DNA of 64,000 nucleotides from Mytilisepta virgata (lineage: Eukaryota > Mollusca > Bivalvia > Mytilida > Mytilidae), in the NCBI GenBank assembly GCA_028015205.1, contig CM051520.1:65542694-65606693 (forward strand), read 5' to 3'. A program made the position numbers and the translations under genes. Below, in pieces: positions 26,401 through 34,149 of this stretch (its first letter is position 1; every line of letters begins with the position of its first letter). The notes below the pieces were generated by a model. That model ran no database searches. It saw only the letters and a list, made by a program, of their open reading frames with translations, and was not told the DNA's origin.

Positions 26401-27559
26401 GATATGGCTTTTTGTATGTATCATTTTGAAAAGAAAAATATATTTTGCTGCCCATTTGTATTGTTTAAGCATGGCAAAGATGATAGATTTTAGGCATCAA
26501 TCTCACCAAACTTCTCTTTTATGCGAATCACATTGTTAAATAGGGTAATATATGCATGAGTAGACACAGACATCTGAAACATATTAGGAGGACAGGAGAT
26601 ACATGTATTGATATTATTTGTTAACATACGTTATTTTTAATAGTGAACATTTCTTTTTGAGTCATTGCTATTTGCGATATATCCAGTTGTATAAGAAAAT
26701 CAACAAAAAAGGAGATTAAAAGTTTTTTGATTTTCAAGATTAAGGTATCCGGACCATAAATGACCACGTGTTTATTCGAAAGTTCCCGGATGTTCCATAC
26801 AACACAATTGAAATGACCTCGGTAATTATCGGCAAACTTCGGAAATGCCAATATAACTAACTTATTTTTACAGACTCTGCATATAAGCAACAAAGTGTGT
26901 TTCAACTTGAGAAAAATATATATACAAAATTCCAGCTTTAAATTGTTTTGTTCAGCCATTCACGGTCAAAAAGAGATACAATTTTCGATCATGATCTATT
27001 ATGGTCCGGATACCTTAAGACCTTTAAACATGTACCAAGAATTATATTTGTTTCCTTGCCCTATGTGTAATATTCCTTCCATGTCTGATATTGAAAAATA
27101 CAATAATTTGTTGACACAGCTCTATAAGAATCTAAATCCTTATGTCTGATAAAGGTTAAAGGTTAAAGGAGATCAGAAAAAAGGAATTATTAAATTTCAG
27201 TCTTGTCATCATTCTGAATGTGATAATTTTATATTAACATAGTCTTTTAAGTAGAGTATTGATTTTGAATATGCTTTCAAAAATAATTTCCAGTATTAAT
27301 AATAAATATGTTTTAATGTTTCTGTTTTGTTGTTAAGTTAAATTTTGATTTCACCACAAAGTTAAAAATTCTTTTCACCTTTGTTGTATTAAAATGTAAT
27401 ATAATTATTCATAGTTAATCTTTTTGTTATTACAGATATCGCAGTCCAAACACATCTTACCTTGGTTACACTGGACATCGAAGTCGGTCACCTGAAAGGA
27501 GCAGTTACCTAGACGATATTGACACCTCATTAAAGAGTTTAGGAAATGATGTCCTTTGA
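2168..27559 (+). CDS. CEP135: CEP135, centrosomal protein of 135 kDa (3' part, 20 exons)
   Basis: CEP135 is a coiled-coil protein of the centriole cartwheel and wall, needed for centriole assembly. Twenty exons with GT-AG borders join in one frame: 2168-2296, 3658-3894, 5802-6018, 6396-6670, 7207-7329, 12326-12418, 12799-12861, 12993-13166, 13748-13825, 14214-14365, 15291-15561, 16162-16217, 17537-17705, 21531-21641, 22144-22329, 22522-22731, 23352-23554, 23895-23999, 25762-25926 and 27436-27559. They total 3141 nt, or 1046 residues plus TGA. Recognisable blocks in the order known from vertebrate CEP135 are LDGGRPSDVVALEARNR, HLNIQ-IDFLQQ, GIEEERNYYRD, AILRRVENERDDALADLRR, RDSLRERLK and FERERACQELKR. 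The match begins near human residue 220 (recalled, approximate) and runs to the C-terminus, so the N-terminal microtubule-binding part lies outside the window. The protein is almost all heptad coiled coil, with Ser/Arg-rich breaks after exon 4 and at the C-terminus. The related TSGA10 is shorter; length and C-terminal order favour CEP135. Confidence 0.95.
2881..3008 (+). mobile_element. Short Helitron-like element, AGCTCACC family, internally deleted
   Basis: It starts AGCTCACCTGGCC with an inverted partner GGCCATGTGAGCT, then the CGTCCG spacer, and ends GAGCGATACAGGC plus a short hairpin and CTAG before TTT. Both ends match the full-length relative at 9195-11321; the long internal repeats are missing. 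Confidence 0.7.
3658..3894 (+). CDS. CEP135: CEP135 exon (visible exon 2)
   Basis: 79 codons, phase 0/0, acceptor TTTCCAG, donor GTTGGT. It begins IDFLQQKNREMERKM, continuing the HLNIQ block of the previous exon exactly as in vertebrate CEP135, and ends REMSEAK. Confidence 0.95.
5391..5424 (+). repeat. Poly-T tract
   Basis: 34 consecutive T within a CEP135 intron. Confidence 0.95.
5802..6018 (+). CDS. CEP135: CEP135 exon (visible exon 3)
   Basis: 72 codons plus one base; acceptor TTATGTAG, donor GTAAGG. Coiled coil beginning DELEKSRHELEDL. The trailing G joins AG of the next exon to give Glu. Confidence 0.93.
6396..6670 (+). CDS. CEP135: CEP135 exon (visible exon 4)
   Basis: Starts after CTCCAG and completes a split Glu codon; 91 further codons; donor GTTTGT. 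Contains KLDAFIRGIEEERNYYRD, a conserved CEP135 block, then a Ser/Arg stretch (SRSPVRSRSSSRTGS) likely to be phosphorylated. Confidence 0.94.
7207..7329 (+). CDS. CEP135: CEP135 exon (visible exon 5)
   Basis: 41 codons, phase 0/0, acceptor TTTTTTTCAG, donor GTCTGA (weak). It encodes VLEEEKEYYKKEYEML, a second copy of the EEE-K-YY motif seen in exon 4, then a basic linker. Confidence 0.9.
7755..9194 (+). repeat. 181-bp tandem repeat array (about 8 units)
   Basis: Unit starts (ATTGACATCTTC) fall at about 7920, 8108, 8289, 8470, 8652, 8833 and 9015, so the period is 181-188 bp. A ninth, interrupted unit resumes at 11325. Units at 8108 and 8652 share the same variants (CAATTTTT, GTCTCT, ACCTTGG), a sign of three-unit higher-order duplication. 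The apparent ORFs here come from the repeat. Confidence 0.95.
9195..11321 (+). mobile_element. Helitron-like element, AGCTCACC family, nested insertion
   Basis: 5' end AGCTCACCTGG pairs with subterminal CCAGGTGAGCG near the 3' end. The 3' end has a perfect hairpin AGGCTCT-TG-AGAGCCT followed by CTAG. The interior is a GTCCGTCGTCC microsatellite plus degenerate ~166-bp repeats carrying the CATAGGGCCCTAT motif (near 10222, 10391, 10557, 10722, 10886). The host site is known because the element splits a 181-bp tandem unit within a T-run. A 3' hairpin plus CTRR end is typical of Helitrons, but the 5' end does not start with TC, so the subclass is uncertain. Confidence 0.75.
11565..12210 (+). mobile_element. 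Helitron-like element, ATGCCCTG family
   Basis: It starts with a hairpin (ATGCCCTG with CCACA / TGTGG / CAGGGCAT), then (GTCC)n, then about four ~135-bp units containing GAAACCTATAGTAATATATC. It ends near CTGGGCATCC and a small TGTCT-TAT-AGACA hairpin. It has the same layout as the neighbouring families but is a different sequence. The 3' boundary is approximate. Confidence 0.6.
12326..12418 (+). CDS. CEP135: CEP135 exon (visible exon 6)
   Basis: 31 codons, phase 0/0, acceptor TTATTTCAG, donor GTTAGT. Encodes GLGDDPEVTKLIRERDEM and a coiled coil. It follows the 5-kb repeat-filled intron. Confidence 0.92.
12799..12861 (+). CDS. CEP135: CEP135 exon (visible exon 7)
   Basis: 21 codons, phase 0/0, acceptor GCTTTTAG, donor GTAATT. 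Encodes VLTAERDKLSTMYDE. Confidence 0.92.
12993..13166 (+). CDS. CEP135: CEP135 exon (visible exon 8)
   Basis: 58 codons, phase 0/0, acceptor AACTATAG, donor GTAGAA. Contains AILRRVENERDDALADLRR and RDSLRERLK, nearly identical to vertebrate CEP135 and decisive for the assignment. Confidence 0.96.
13259..13464 (+). mobile_element. TA-flanked MITE
   Basis: Terminal inverted repeats CTGTAAATTC(A/G)GAAATTATTG at both ends, one mismatch, flanked by TA at 13257-13258 and 13465-13466. 206 bp, non-coding, typical of Tc1/mariner-type MITEs. Confidence 0.75.
13748..13825 (+). CDS. CEP135: CEP135 exon (visible exon 9)
   Basis: 26 codons, phase 0/0, acceptor GATTTCAG, donor GTAAGT. Encodes KLEQKIEDLENALHI. 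Confidence 0.92.
14214..14365 (+). CDS. CEP135: CEP135 exon (visible exon 10)
   Basis: 50 codons plus two bases; acceptor TTTTAAATCAG, donor GTAATA. Coiled coil SETEKSEMLVRVTSLRED. The final AA joins G of the next exon (Lys). Confidence 0.9.
15291..15561 (+). CDS. CEP135: CEP135 exon (visible exon 11)
   Basis: One base plus 90 codons; acceptor AAATTTTAG, donor GTTAGA. Encodes LVAEETEKSLEETQKRLSRR and further heptads that parallel the vertebrate region ahead of the DKKSENIASL block. Confidence 0.93.
15932..16033 (+). repeat. T-rich/G-run low-complexity tract
   Basis: About 90 bp of T-runs broken by single G or C, ending in 12 consecutive G. Long T and G runs are prone to assembly error. Confidence 0.9.
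16162..16217 (+). CDS. CEP135: CEP135 exon (visible exon 12)
   Basis: 18 codons plus two bases, acceptor TTGTTTTAG, donor GTAAGT. Encodes EKMISELKIRVNELEAQF. Confidence 0.9.
16473..16814. mobile_element. 342-bp element with perfect 21-bp terminal inverted repeats
   Basis: The 21 bp at 16473-16493 and 16794-16814 are exact reverse complements (ATTAACTAATGACTTAAAAT plus one A). The interior is AT-rich and non-coding. It is a candidate MITE; no clear target duplication was seen. Confidence 0.5.
16828..16990. repeat. 163-bp imperfect palindrome
   Basis: AATGGG, ATTTTCATATAA, CCTGTATTAAG and GATCATCTGTATTG on the left are mirrored by their complements on the right around a short loop near 16905. 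A hairpin (foldback) MITE, adjoining the 16473-16814 element. Confidence 0.65.
17537..17705 (+). CDS. CEP135: CEP135 exon (visible exon 13)
   Basis: One base plus 56 codons, acceptor TATTTCAG, donor GTAGGT. Encodes LHRQVDSTSEDLSETSRSKD and ends TRENQ. The following intron holds the foldback structure. Confidence 0.92.
18135..18845 (+). repeat. 21-bp degenerate tandem repeat array, left arm
   Basis: About 33 units of 21 bp with core CATTATATTCGGTACTT or CATTATATGTGGTAGTA. The core varies between ATTCGGT and TGTGGT while the CATT start is kept. Because 21 is divisible by 3, spurious ORFs with LYSVLIA/LYVVLKT repeats arise. Confidence 0.9.
18955..19158 (+). CDS. SAM-domain 5' exon, left arm of foldback
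   Basis: Open frame of 68 codons from ATG at 18955 to a donor-like CAG|GTATAT. The product reads MEAVLQECNLQHLYTNF, EREKITPDIICKLGKDDM, VALGVLNPADMMRLRTSC, which matches the five-helix sterile alpha motif pattern (LxxYxxxFxxExI, LxxDDLxxLGV, RxKLxxxI). SAM domains mediate protein-protein or RNA contacts. No downstream exon was found in the window, so this is either a captured gene start or the first exon of a mobile-element gene. The copy at 20177-20380 is identical on the other strand. Confidence 0.6.
19214..20121. other. Spacer (loop) of the foldback structure
   Basis: AT-rich, no gene. It contains two diverged direct copies (~19320-19480 and ~19515-19675) of a segment with GACAACTTTCATAAAA and AGTACATGAAATATGTAA. 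Confidence 0.7.
20177..20380 (-). CDS. SAM-domain 5' exon, right arm of foldback
   Basis: Reverse-complement twin of 18955-19158 with the same ATG, the same 68 codons and the same donor at its end. The two copies point toward each other across the spacer. Confidence 0.6.
20490..21200 (-). repeat. 21-bp degenerate tandem repeat array, right arm
   Basis: Mirror image of the left-arm array, seen on the + strand as repeated ACCGAATATAATG and ACCACATATAATG. Confidence 0.9.
21531..21641 (+). CDS. CEP135: CEP135 exon (visible exon 14)
   Basis: 37 codons, phase 0/0, acceptor GTCTTTCTAG, donor GTAAAA. Encodes KLNQELQDALDDRETLKSQ, parallel to the vertebrate KLNDTHNEL block. Confidence 0.93.
22144..22329 (+). 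CDS. CEP135: CEP135 exon (visible exon 15)
   Basis: 62 codons, phase 0/0, acceptor ATACATTAG, donor GTATTT. Coiled coil with NLRLELMTKDSEIRRNRDK. Confidence 0.93.
22522..22731 (+). CDS. CEP135: CEP135 exon (visible exon 16)
   Basis: 70 codons, phase 0/0, acceptor TATTTCAG, donor GTTAGT. Contains LTAVRELCAKLEGTKESLQR, closely parallel to the vertebrate STRELCIKLDSSKE block. Confidence 0.95.
23352..23554 (+). CDS. CEP135: CEP135 exon (visible exon 17)
   Basis: 67 codons plus two bases, acceptor GATTTTCAG, donor GTAAGT. Contains SLEGLLQNNREKEFQTQL, parallel to vertebrate NLEALLVANRDKEYQ. Confidence 0.95.
23895..23999 (+). CDS. CEP135: CEP135 exon (visible exon 18)
   Basis: Completes a split Ile, 34 codons, then AG of a split Arg. 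Acceptor TATTCCAG, donor GTACAA. Encodes QSQGREIASLRTRNVELEGD. Confidence 0.93.
24234..24399. repeat. Imperfect inverted repeat (166 bp)
   Basis: Arms of about 25-27 bp: GATGTCAAAACAACC...GGAATTA against TAATTCCAATGTTG...CATC. An inner GTGCACA pair is also present. Candidate hairpin MITE. Confidence 0.45.
24573..24722. repeat. Imperfect palindrome (150 bp)
   Basis: TAATAAAGGTTATTTT, AATTTATCAATGT, CGCTCACAAACT on the left are mirrored on the right around GTCCTTCGGAT. Foldback-type short repeat. Confidence 0.6.
25069..25571 (-). mobile_element. 503-bp element with GCTTCTCAGGCC terminal repeats and a coding-like segment
   Basis: The 12-bp ends GCTTCTCAGGCC (25069-25080) and GGCCTGAGAAGC (25560-25571) are perfect inverted repeats. 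On the minus strand, 25335 to about 25150 is open and more GC-rich than its surroundings (WTIHCDYMTECTLGELLES, FGKFQGCTADAFIG), but it has no in-frame ATG at its start. Upstream (25340-25500) is a CG-containing, promoter-like stretch with CACGTG. A partial direct repeat of the left end lies at ~24985. It may be a gene-start fragment carried by a non-autonomous element; the function is not recognised. Confidence 0.4.
25762..25926 (+). CDS. CEP135: CEP135 exon (visible exon 19)
   Basis: Completes a split Arg; ERACQELKRHGF matches the end of the vertebrate coiled coil (FERERAVQELRR). A Ser/Thr/Arg tail follows (TTTTTSRNRSRSRSPSPSR). Donor GTATGT in phase 2. Confidence 0.93.
26744..27014. mobile_element. 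TTAA-flanked MITE
   Basis: Perfect 16-bp inverted ends GGTATCCGGACCATAA / TTATGGTCCGGATACC, flanked by TTAA at 26740-26743 and 27015-27018. TTAA duplication is typical of piggyBac-type elements, although the GG start is unlike the usual CC start. Confidence 0.65.
27436..27559 (+). CDS. CEP135: CEP135 terminal coding exon
   Basis: Completes a split Arg, then 40 codons and TGA. Encodes YRSPNTSYLGYTGHRSRSPE and ends TSLKSLGNDVL. The SPERS-type tail resembles the vertebrate C-terminus. Confidence 0.93.
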
Positions 27560-29720
27560 TCTAAATTAATCAATAATTACATAGGTTTTAAACAATTTAT
27601 ATAGCCAAGCATGTGATATTGACAATTTATATACAAGTTAGGAAACTTAGATCTTGTTGCCATTGGTTACAGACATAGTCATTGTTGCTAGGGGTTACCA
27701 TGGTTACATCATTTTATATCCACTGCCAATAAGCATTTCTTGATCCAAGATATTGTGATTGTAAAGAAGATAAAAATTTTATGAGAATTAGATTTTCTCA
27801 ATTATGCAAATGCCAATTTCTTTCATTATAGAGAGAAAGAAGAAAAATATTTTCACAAGTTTTACACATTTTGCATGTTTTCGTTTTAAAATTGAGAAAT
27901 GAAGTTCCCATGAAAATATCTCTTCTGATATTTTTTATTGAATATGGAAGTAATTTTCCAAAAATTTTCAACAGAACATGAAAAAATTCTTTAGTATTTT
28001 GAGAATAGAGATAAATGACTTTAAAATACAGAAATGTTGACACAATTATTTGTCATTAACCTATTAATATTTATGATTTTCATTGTAAAGCCTTTAAACT
28101 TAAGGAGTCAATTAAGGTAAATGTTAGTTTTTCTTAAATGGGGGAGGGATGTGGTGATCTTTTGAAATTGTTTCCCATATCTGTGATACTTTCTGTACAG
28201 TGCTTTGTTTATTATTTATTCTTTTTATTTGTAAATAAGAAAATCTATGATTTTGTTTACCGTGATATTACTTAAATAATTGAAACTTGCTTTACTTAAT
28301 CAGCTTTTTGGAACAGTGTTAATTTTTAAAAAAACCTTTTATCCGTTAATTGCTACAACATGCCTCCAAGATTGATTGAACGGGTTTCATTGAAGTCGTA
28401 TATTTTATAGGGCTTTAATTTATTGAAAGGACACAACTCTTGAGAAATTCAGCACAAAAATTTTGGTAAAATGTAGTGAAAAAAGTTGATATAAAAAAAA
28501 ATCAAAGTGAAAGGAATCCTTAATAAAACAGGTGCTATTATCTAAATACTGCTAACTTTTAACATACGAACACCAGCATTTTTATGTTAAAATCTGTGTG
28601 CCTTTGATTTTTATCCACGTCATTGAAATGGCACAAGCAAATGAATTATATGAATAATCAAACATGAGTATTAAAATAAATGATGTCCATCCATGGAATT
28701 AATTCCGTCCACCTTCTTGTTTAAGGAGATTTTTTTATGTTTATTTATTATTTTGTTTATTAATATAATTTTTGCATTATTTATGTATGGTAGAATTAGT
28801 GAACGTGTATGAGAATGTATACATTTTTTATTTATTTTCATAAAAATTGCAAAAAAATGTAGTTATTTAACACTTGAAGTATTAACATTTTATCAAAGTC
28901 TTCAGGTGTCATGAGCATGCAAGATTTTCATTATGATAAAAAGATTTTAAAAACTTGAAATAGTTATGCTCGAATGATTTTTATGGGATAAAATATTTGA
29001 GCATTTTTGCAAGTCATTACTTCAAAATAGCATTTACATTATTTATGCAGATTACATATTTTACAAATAGTATTAATTTATGATATATTTAATGTTAGTT
29101 GATACCCCTAGATAATTAGATTCGTCTCAGTTGCACTTAAAAAGTGAAAGTATGGGGGAAAGGTCAAAAGAAGAAAGCAACATTGAAAGAACAGTTTAAA
29201 ATGAAATATTGCTCCGATGAATTTGGAGGAGAAATGCCCCTTTTCTAAGTTAATTGAGTTAATTTCTTCCAATGATAATTCTTTTACATATTACTCTTAA
29301 AATATTAATTTTCAAAAAAAATGTAATATGTTATTAAGCATTTAAAGATCTTTTATTTTTTTTTTTTTTTCGTTTGAAACTGAAAGCAAAGTCTATAATG
29401 AACTACATAAAAAAAGCGCTACATTCCAATATCAAAAAAAAATTGTGAAAGAGAAAGGCATGGTGTAAATATTGGATGAAAGTTATGAGTGAAGGGCATG
29501 ATGTAAATTATGTCATGTTAATAAGTTTACAGAATTATACTAGCAAGTGGTTTGGATTTTCTCACTGATTTTTGAGTGGAATTTTGCTTGCCACCATTAA
29601 AGAACGATCCAGTAATATTTGCCAATATTTGTTAAGCATAATTTTGCTTTTAAAAATTTGGAAGTAGTTACTGCTTTTTTCATACATCAAAATTTCTTAA
29701 TAAAGTATATTTTTAAGGTA
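27560..29720 (+). other. CEP135: CEP135 3' UTR and candidate poly(A) signals
   Basis: AT-rich, no ORF. AATAAA occurs at 28675-28680 and 29699-29704, the latter followed by a T-rich stretch. Either could end the transcript. Confidence 0.5.
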
Positions 29721-29914
29721 TTTATGTGCATTTTATTTGTTAAAGCCATTATTTAGAGTATTGACTCTCTTCATTCCGAATTTCGTTGCCTTCACTCCCA
29801 ATTTAAAAACGAAGTACTCAAAGGCAGGATTTATTCTTTTTTTAAAAAAAGCATGGGATTTCACTTATACAGACCATCATAAACAGCAAGACAGGCATAA
29901 TTCTTCAAGCATGG

Positions 29915-30180
29915 CAAACTGCTTCAGTGGTCTCGTGGTAGCATGTTTGCCTCGAATGCATAGGGTCGCAAGGTTCGATCCCCGGTCTGGTCAGAAATTA
30001 AAATTGGTAATCGCTGCTTCTCCCTAGCATGCGGCATCTAGAAGTAAGAGCAATGGACTGGTAGACTAAGAGTCAGTACATGTGTCCGGGTGGGCTGATA
30101 TCTTCTTGCAGACTTTTACCTCGCGAGTTATCATGTTTTAATTTGGTAACTTACATAAACTCTGCATGTGAATTGATCCT
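29915..30180 (+). mobile_element. tRNA-derived SINE
   Basis: It begins with a tRNA-like head: an A-box-like TGGTCTCGTGGTAG and a B box GGTTCGATCCC at 29972-29982. A SINE-type body follows, containing TGTGTCCGGGTGGGCTGA and TTTTACCTCGCGAG. No intact cloverleaf, so it is not a functional tRNA gene. Both ends are approximate. Confidence 0.65.
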
Positions 30181-31099
30181 GAGAAATATTTGTCAGTTTC
30201 TTTTTAACCAATGGACAATGGTTTATAGAATCTAAAACTGGTGAAAATGTAAGACCAAAAACCTCGGACACCCAAGGGAAATGATTTTAGTATGTGTTAT
30301 TACAATATTGGTTGTAATATGATTTTCCATGAAAAAATAAACTTATTATAACAACTAGGTAAGAACGAATCACACGGAAAAGCAATATATATTTTTTGCA
30401 TGAAATACATTTTGTAGCTTTCCTAGTTTTCTTCTACAAAACAGAAAATGATGGACTAAATACATTTAAAAAATACGTTTTTTCATCTAAAATTATTTTA
30501 CAACTCGGATTGCAATAAAATATGCTAAAAACACTGGAAAAAAGAAGAAGCAAGATCCATTTATTATGAAGTTATGAAAAGGAACTTTTCTAATTAAATA
30601 TATTCTGGCTTGGTAACTTATCTGCCACTATTGAAAGCCGTAGGGATAAGAAAAATAATCCGACACCAGTACAAGATGGAAAAATCTCTGAACTCTCGGA
30701 TGTCTGAGTTTTTTTCATCTTGCGCTTTCACCAGTGTTAGATTCTATGTACAGTAAAACTTATGAAAACCGGTTCTCTCTATGTATAGGCCATATTCAGA
30801 AGTACCATGCAAATTTGTATTAAAATGTACATTAGGTAGACCTTAAGAAATCGGACTTCGGCCGGTCTTTCTGTATCTCTCTTTTAGGCCAAATGGGCTG
30901 GGATTTATTTATATGTTATCTTCTAAATCATGTTACTAATAATTACTATATAATTGTAATTAAAAATGTATCTCCATCTGGCCCTTTGGGTGAAAGGGAG
31001 GCAAGTCTGGATAAGGGAGATAATTGATGAATCCTTTTTCTATATTTGGCGAGTTGCTCTCAATGAATTGAATGTCAGTCTTCCATTTATCTTTACCTT
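30181..31099. other. No gene seen
   Basis: AT-rich sequence without coding potential or a recognised repeat. Confidence 0.5.
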
Positions 31100-31661
31100 T
31101 ACGGACTTACCACATGGGCCAGTATATTGAGAACAGACTTAGCAGCAATAGTCCTTTAGACAGTCCTCTTTCAGAATTGAGTCCGATGACACGGTCTGTC
31201 AACCAAGATGGCCACCACAGCCGAACCTTGTATAACAGAGGACCCTATATGGCAAAATCTTGTCTGAATCCACTCGACAAATTGGAGCCACACTTGACAA
31301 CAATGGCCCTTAAATCATCCTCTAACAGAATTGTATCTGATAACATGAAATGGAAACGAGCAAAAGGTAGCCCAACTTGGCAGGAAGGATATTTATCCTA
31401 TGACCAAGACTGCCAACTAAGATGGCCACCAATGCCTAACATAGGATCTTATTGGAAAATTCACTTCATATAGTCTTTAACTGTACAGGGATCCAGTTTA
31501 AACAAATCTTGGCGGAAATTGTATTTACATGTTAAATGATCTAATATAAAAAAAATATCAATTAATCCCAGCAACCAAGTAGCCTCTCAGTTACTCCTGT
31601 TATGGCCAATTGATTGGCAAATTAAATCCAGGTGAGCGATACAGGCTCCCGCGGGCCTCTT
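31100..31661 (+). mobile_element. 5'-truncated AGCTCACC-family Helitron-like element
   Basis: Degenerate internal units (CAACCAAGATGGCC, GGACCCTATA) lead into the family 3' end, CCAGGTGAGCGATACAGGC, a CCGCGG-centred hairpin, and CTTG instead of CTAG. The 133-aa open frame inside is repeat-derived. Confidence 0.65.
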
Positions 31662-32309
31662 GTTAAAATTTAAAAGACATTGTCAAATACATTCTTCCAT
31701 TTCAAGTTCCCGTATACTCTACTTTAATCAATAATAAATCATTCTACTTGTTCTATATTTGCAATGAAGGTAAAAAATGAAAGATATGAAGAAAACAACT
31801 GTAATGAATCAATGTATATTGTGTTTATTACACTCTAAATCTATGATGTAATTTATCTTTATTGCCAAAACCCTTAAATCATTGTGTTAATGTGTTACCA
31901 GGGAATCATTGCTAATTGATAAGATTTAATAAAAATTTCTCAATCGCACTGTATGCAGACAGCTGTTGTGTGAAAAAGAGCGTAATATTTGAGTGGTATG
32001 GTAGGTTCAAAAAATTACTTAAAATTTATTGCTTTACAACAAGTAGATGTCACCTTATAGTAATGTACTCTGAGAGACTCCACGTCTATTTGATTCTCTA
32101 AAAAATCAAAAGAATTCCTCTCCAGGATTGCCAAGTATAGGCGAACAGTCCCTGTAGCATATCATGTTTGTGATGGGTATTTCCAAATAATACTTTGATG
32201 TGGAAGCACAAAAGTCGAAAGCTACATTTCCATGATGCAAAGGAGGAAAGCGGTTTTGAAAGATTAAAGTTTCAAAATAAAAATACAATGTATGTCTGAT
32301 TAAAATTCT

Positions 32310-32486
32310 ATGGCGGCCGGATGCGGCCATTTCACCTTTCGCGTTTTCTCCTTTCACTTTGCAAACGCGAAATCGAGAAATCGAAAAAGCGAAATCGAGA
32401 AATCGAGAAATTGAGAAATCGGGAAATCGAGAAAGTGAAAACGCAAAATGCGAAAAAGTGAAATGGCCGCAACCGGCCTTGATATA
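32310..32486. repeat. GAAATCGA short-repeat array inside an inverted repeat
   Basis: About ten degenerate 8-10 bp units of (T)CGAGAAA/GCGAAA type occupy 32365-32450. They are bracketed by GCGGCCATTTCAC and GTGAAATGGCCGC, with further CCGG ends. Non-coding. Confidence 0.65.
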
Positions 32487-33084
32487 ATTCAGATATCAGT
32501 TTAATATTGTGAATGCTTTGATTTGAAAAGAAGCTCATTATATTTCTAATAACATTGTTTAATGTTTTATAAAAGTCAGTTTAGATGATAAAATTATAAC
32601 AAAACTATAACAAGTTGGAAAAGGGAAATTAATTTCGTGCTTAATTAATAATGCGATGACTTCAACCTTAAAGCAACATACGACTTTTTTTTAAATTTTT
32701 GTAGCAGCAGATAATCTCTGTTCAGGAAATCACAGTACTAGAACAGCAAGCGAGTTGTAAAATACCTCCAGATTGCTAGAAAATGGCTATAGATGTATGG
32801 GTAATTGGAAATTAAGAAAAGGTCACAGAGAGCATTATTGGTACCATTTGAGTCATCTATATAAAATGTCTGTCTAATACTTAAATTTTACTACTTTTAT
32901 CTATATTTGAACTGGGTACTTCCTTTAAGCTCGAAGGAAATAATCGGTTCTCGTAAACTCCTTCCCTGGTTTTTCAATTTCATAACTGGACTGTGAGGGA
33001 GTCTGAATAAATCAAAATTCGCAAATTCTACGATCCCACTTCATGAAACGGTTGATTCGTCGCCCGGCATGCTAACCCTGGCAA

Positions 33085-34149
33085 CGAATTTCAAGTATAT
33101 TTGTACTTGTATCATTCTACTCGGATTTGTGTCATTTCCGCTTAAATATTTACCAATTTCTTTCCTACAGTATGGTATATAACGTATATGAAAGTTTACA
33201 AACAACAATCCAATGCTTAATCGTTAATAAGTTCATTCATTTTATCCGTAAATACGGTAAAAGGATCAATATATACCAACAGATAACAAGAAAAATAAAT
33301 GGAAATGGTGAGCTATCAAAAGGGGCGTAAAACGACTAAAATGTATAAAATACACAAGTCGAACAAAACCAAATATAAAATCGTAAAGAACAACAACAAA
33401 CTAAAAAGTTAAAAAGTTAAAAAGTTTATACCATCAGAGGTGGTTTTGGACATTTGTCATGCATTTTGTATAATTTCTTGGGATATCGCCGTGAATTACA
33501 CTCAGTACCAAAACCATTTTATTGTCACATGAAAAGGAATATATGTATACTTGCTTACAGTAAAATATTGGTTTTGGTTCTGGGTGACCGACATGCTGAA
33601 CAACGGTATTAAAAATCCCATAATGGCAAATTTGTGTTAAAAATGTCTCCAAAAGTGATATTCAGATATGCAAGATATTGTTTTTTTTCAGTAAATAATT
33701 TGATGCTTATTGTTAGCGATCTTAGGAGGACACATACCGGGCTATGACCCAATATGAAATTTTAAAAATGTCATGAGAAGTGAAAAAATAGATGTAGTTT
33801 TGGTCCTCAAAGACCAACTTATATGTGCCCAAAGGCTTTATAGTTTTACCTCATATTTTTACTCCCTTTTTTATGTTTGTGAAACTTTGCCTTGTAGCAA
33901 GCTTCAATCATCTCATACCATTACAGTTTACGGAAAAGATTCTAAAAATATAGACATTTCCGTTAAACTATCAGGTTACAATTTAACTACTACAAGAACA
34001 CGCAAAGATAACATTAATGCATCAAATTTCATTTGGAAGGAAATATATGTCATGCAATATTGCGAAATTTTAAATACAACTATCACTTGAACACTGTATC
34101 TGTTGGTATTATTTACGACAACTGCCGAGACAAATTACGTTATTCACCA
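33085..34149 (+). promoter_or_regulatory. 5' flank of C1q gene copy 1 (duplicated block)
   Basis: Shares long near-identical stretches with 43690-44600 (for example ATCATTCTACTCGGATTTGT against ACCATTCTACTCGGATTTGT). The conservation covers about 1 kb upstream of the ATG. No TATA box or transcription start could be fixed. Confidence 0.5.

Noticed and set aside
29920..29995. Possible functional tRNA gene
   Set aside because: A and B boxes are present but acceptor and anticodon stems do not pair properly and a SINE body follows.
31072..31473. 133-codon frame
   Set aside because: Lies within AGCTCACC-family repeat sequence.
33773..34090. 105-codon frame upstream of C1q copy 1
   Set aside because: Broken differently in the paralogous region at 44334-44540; position fits 5' flank rather than coding exon.
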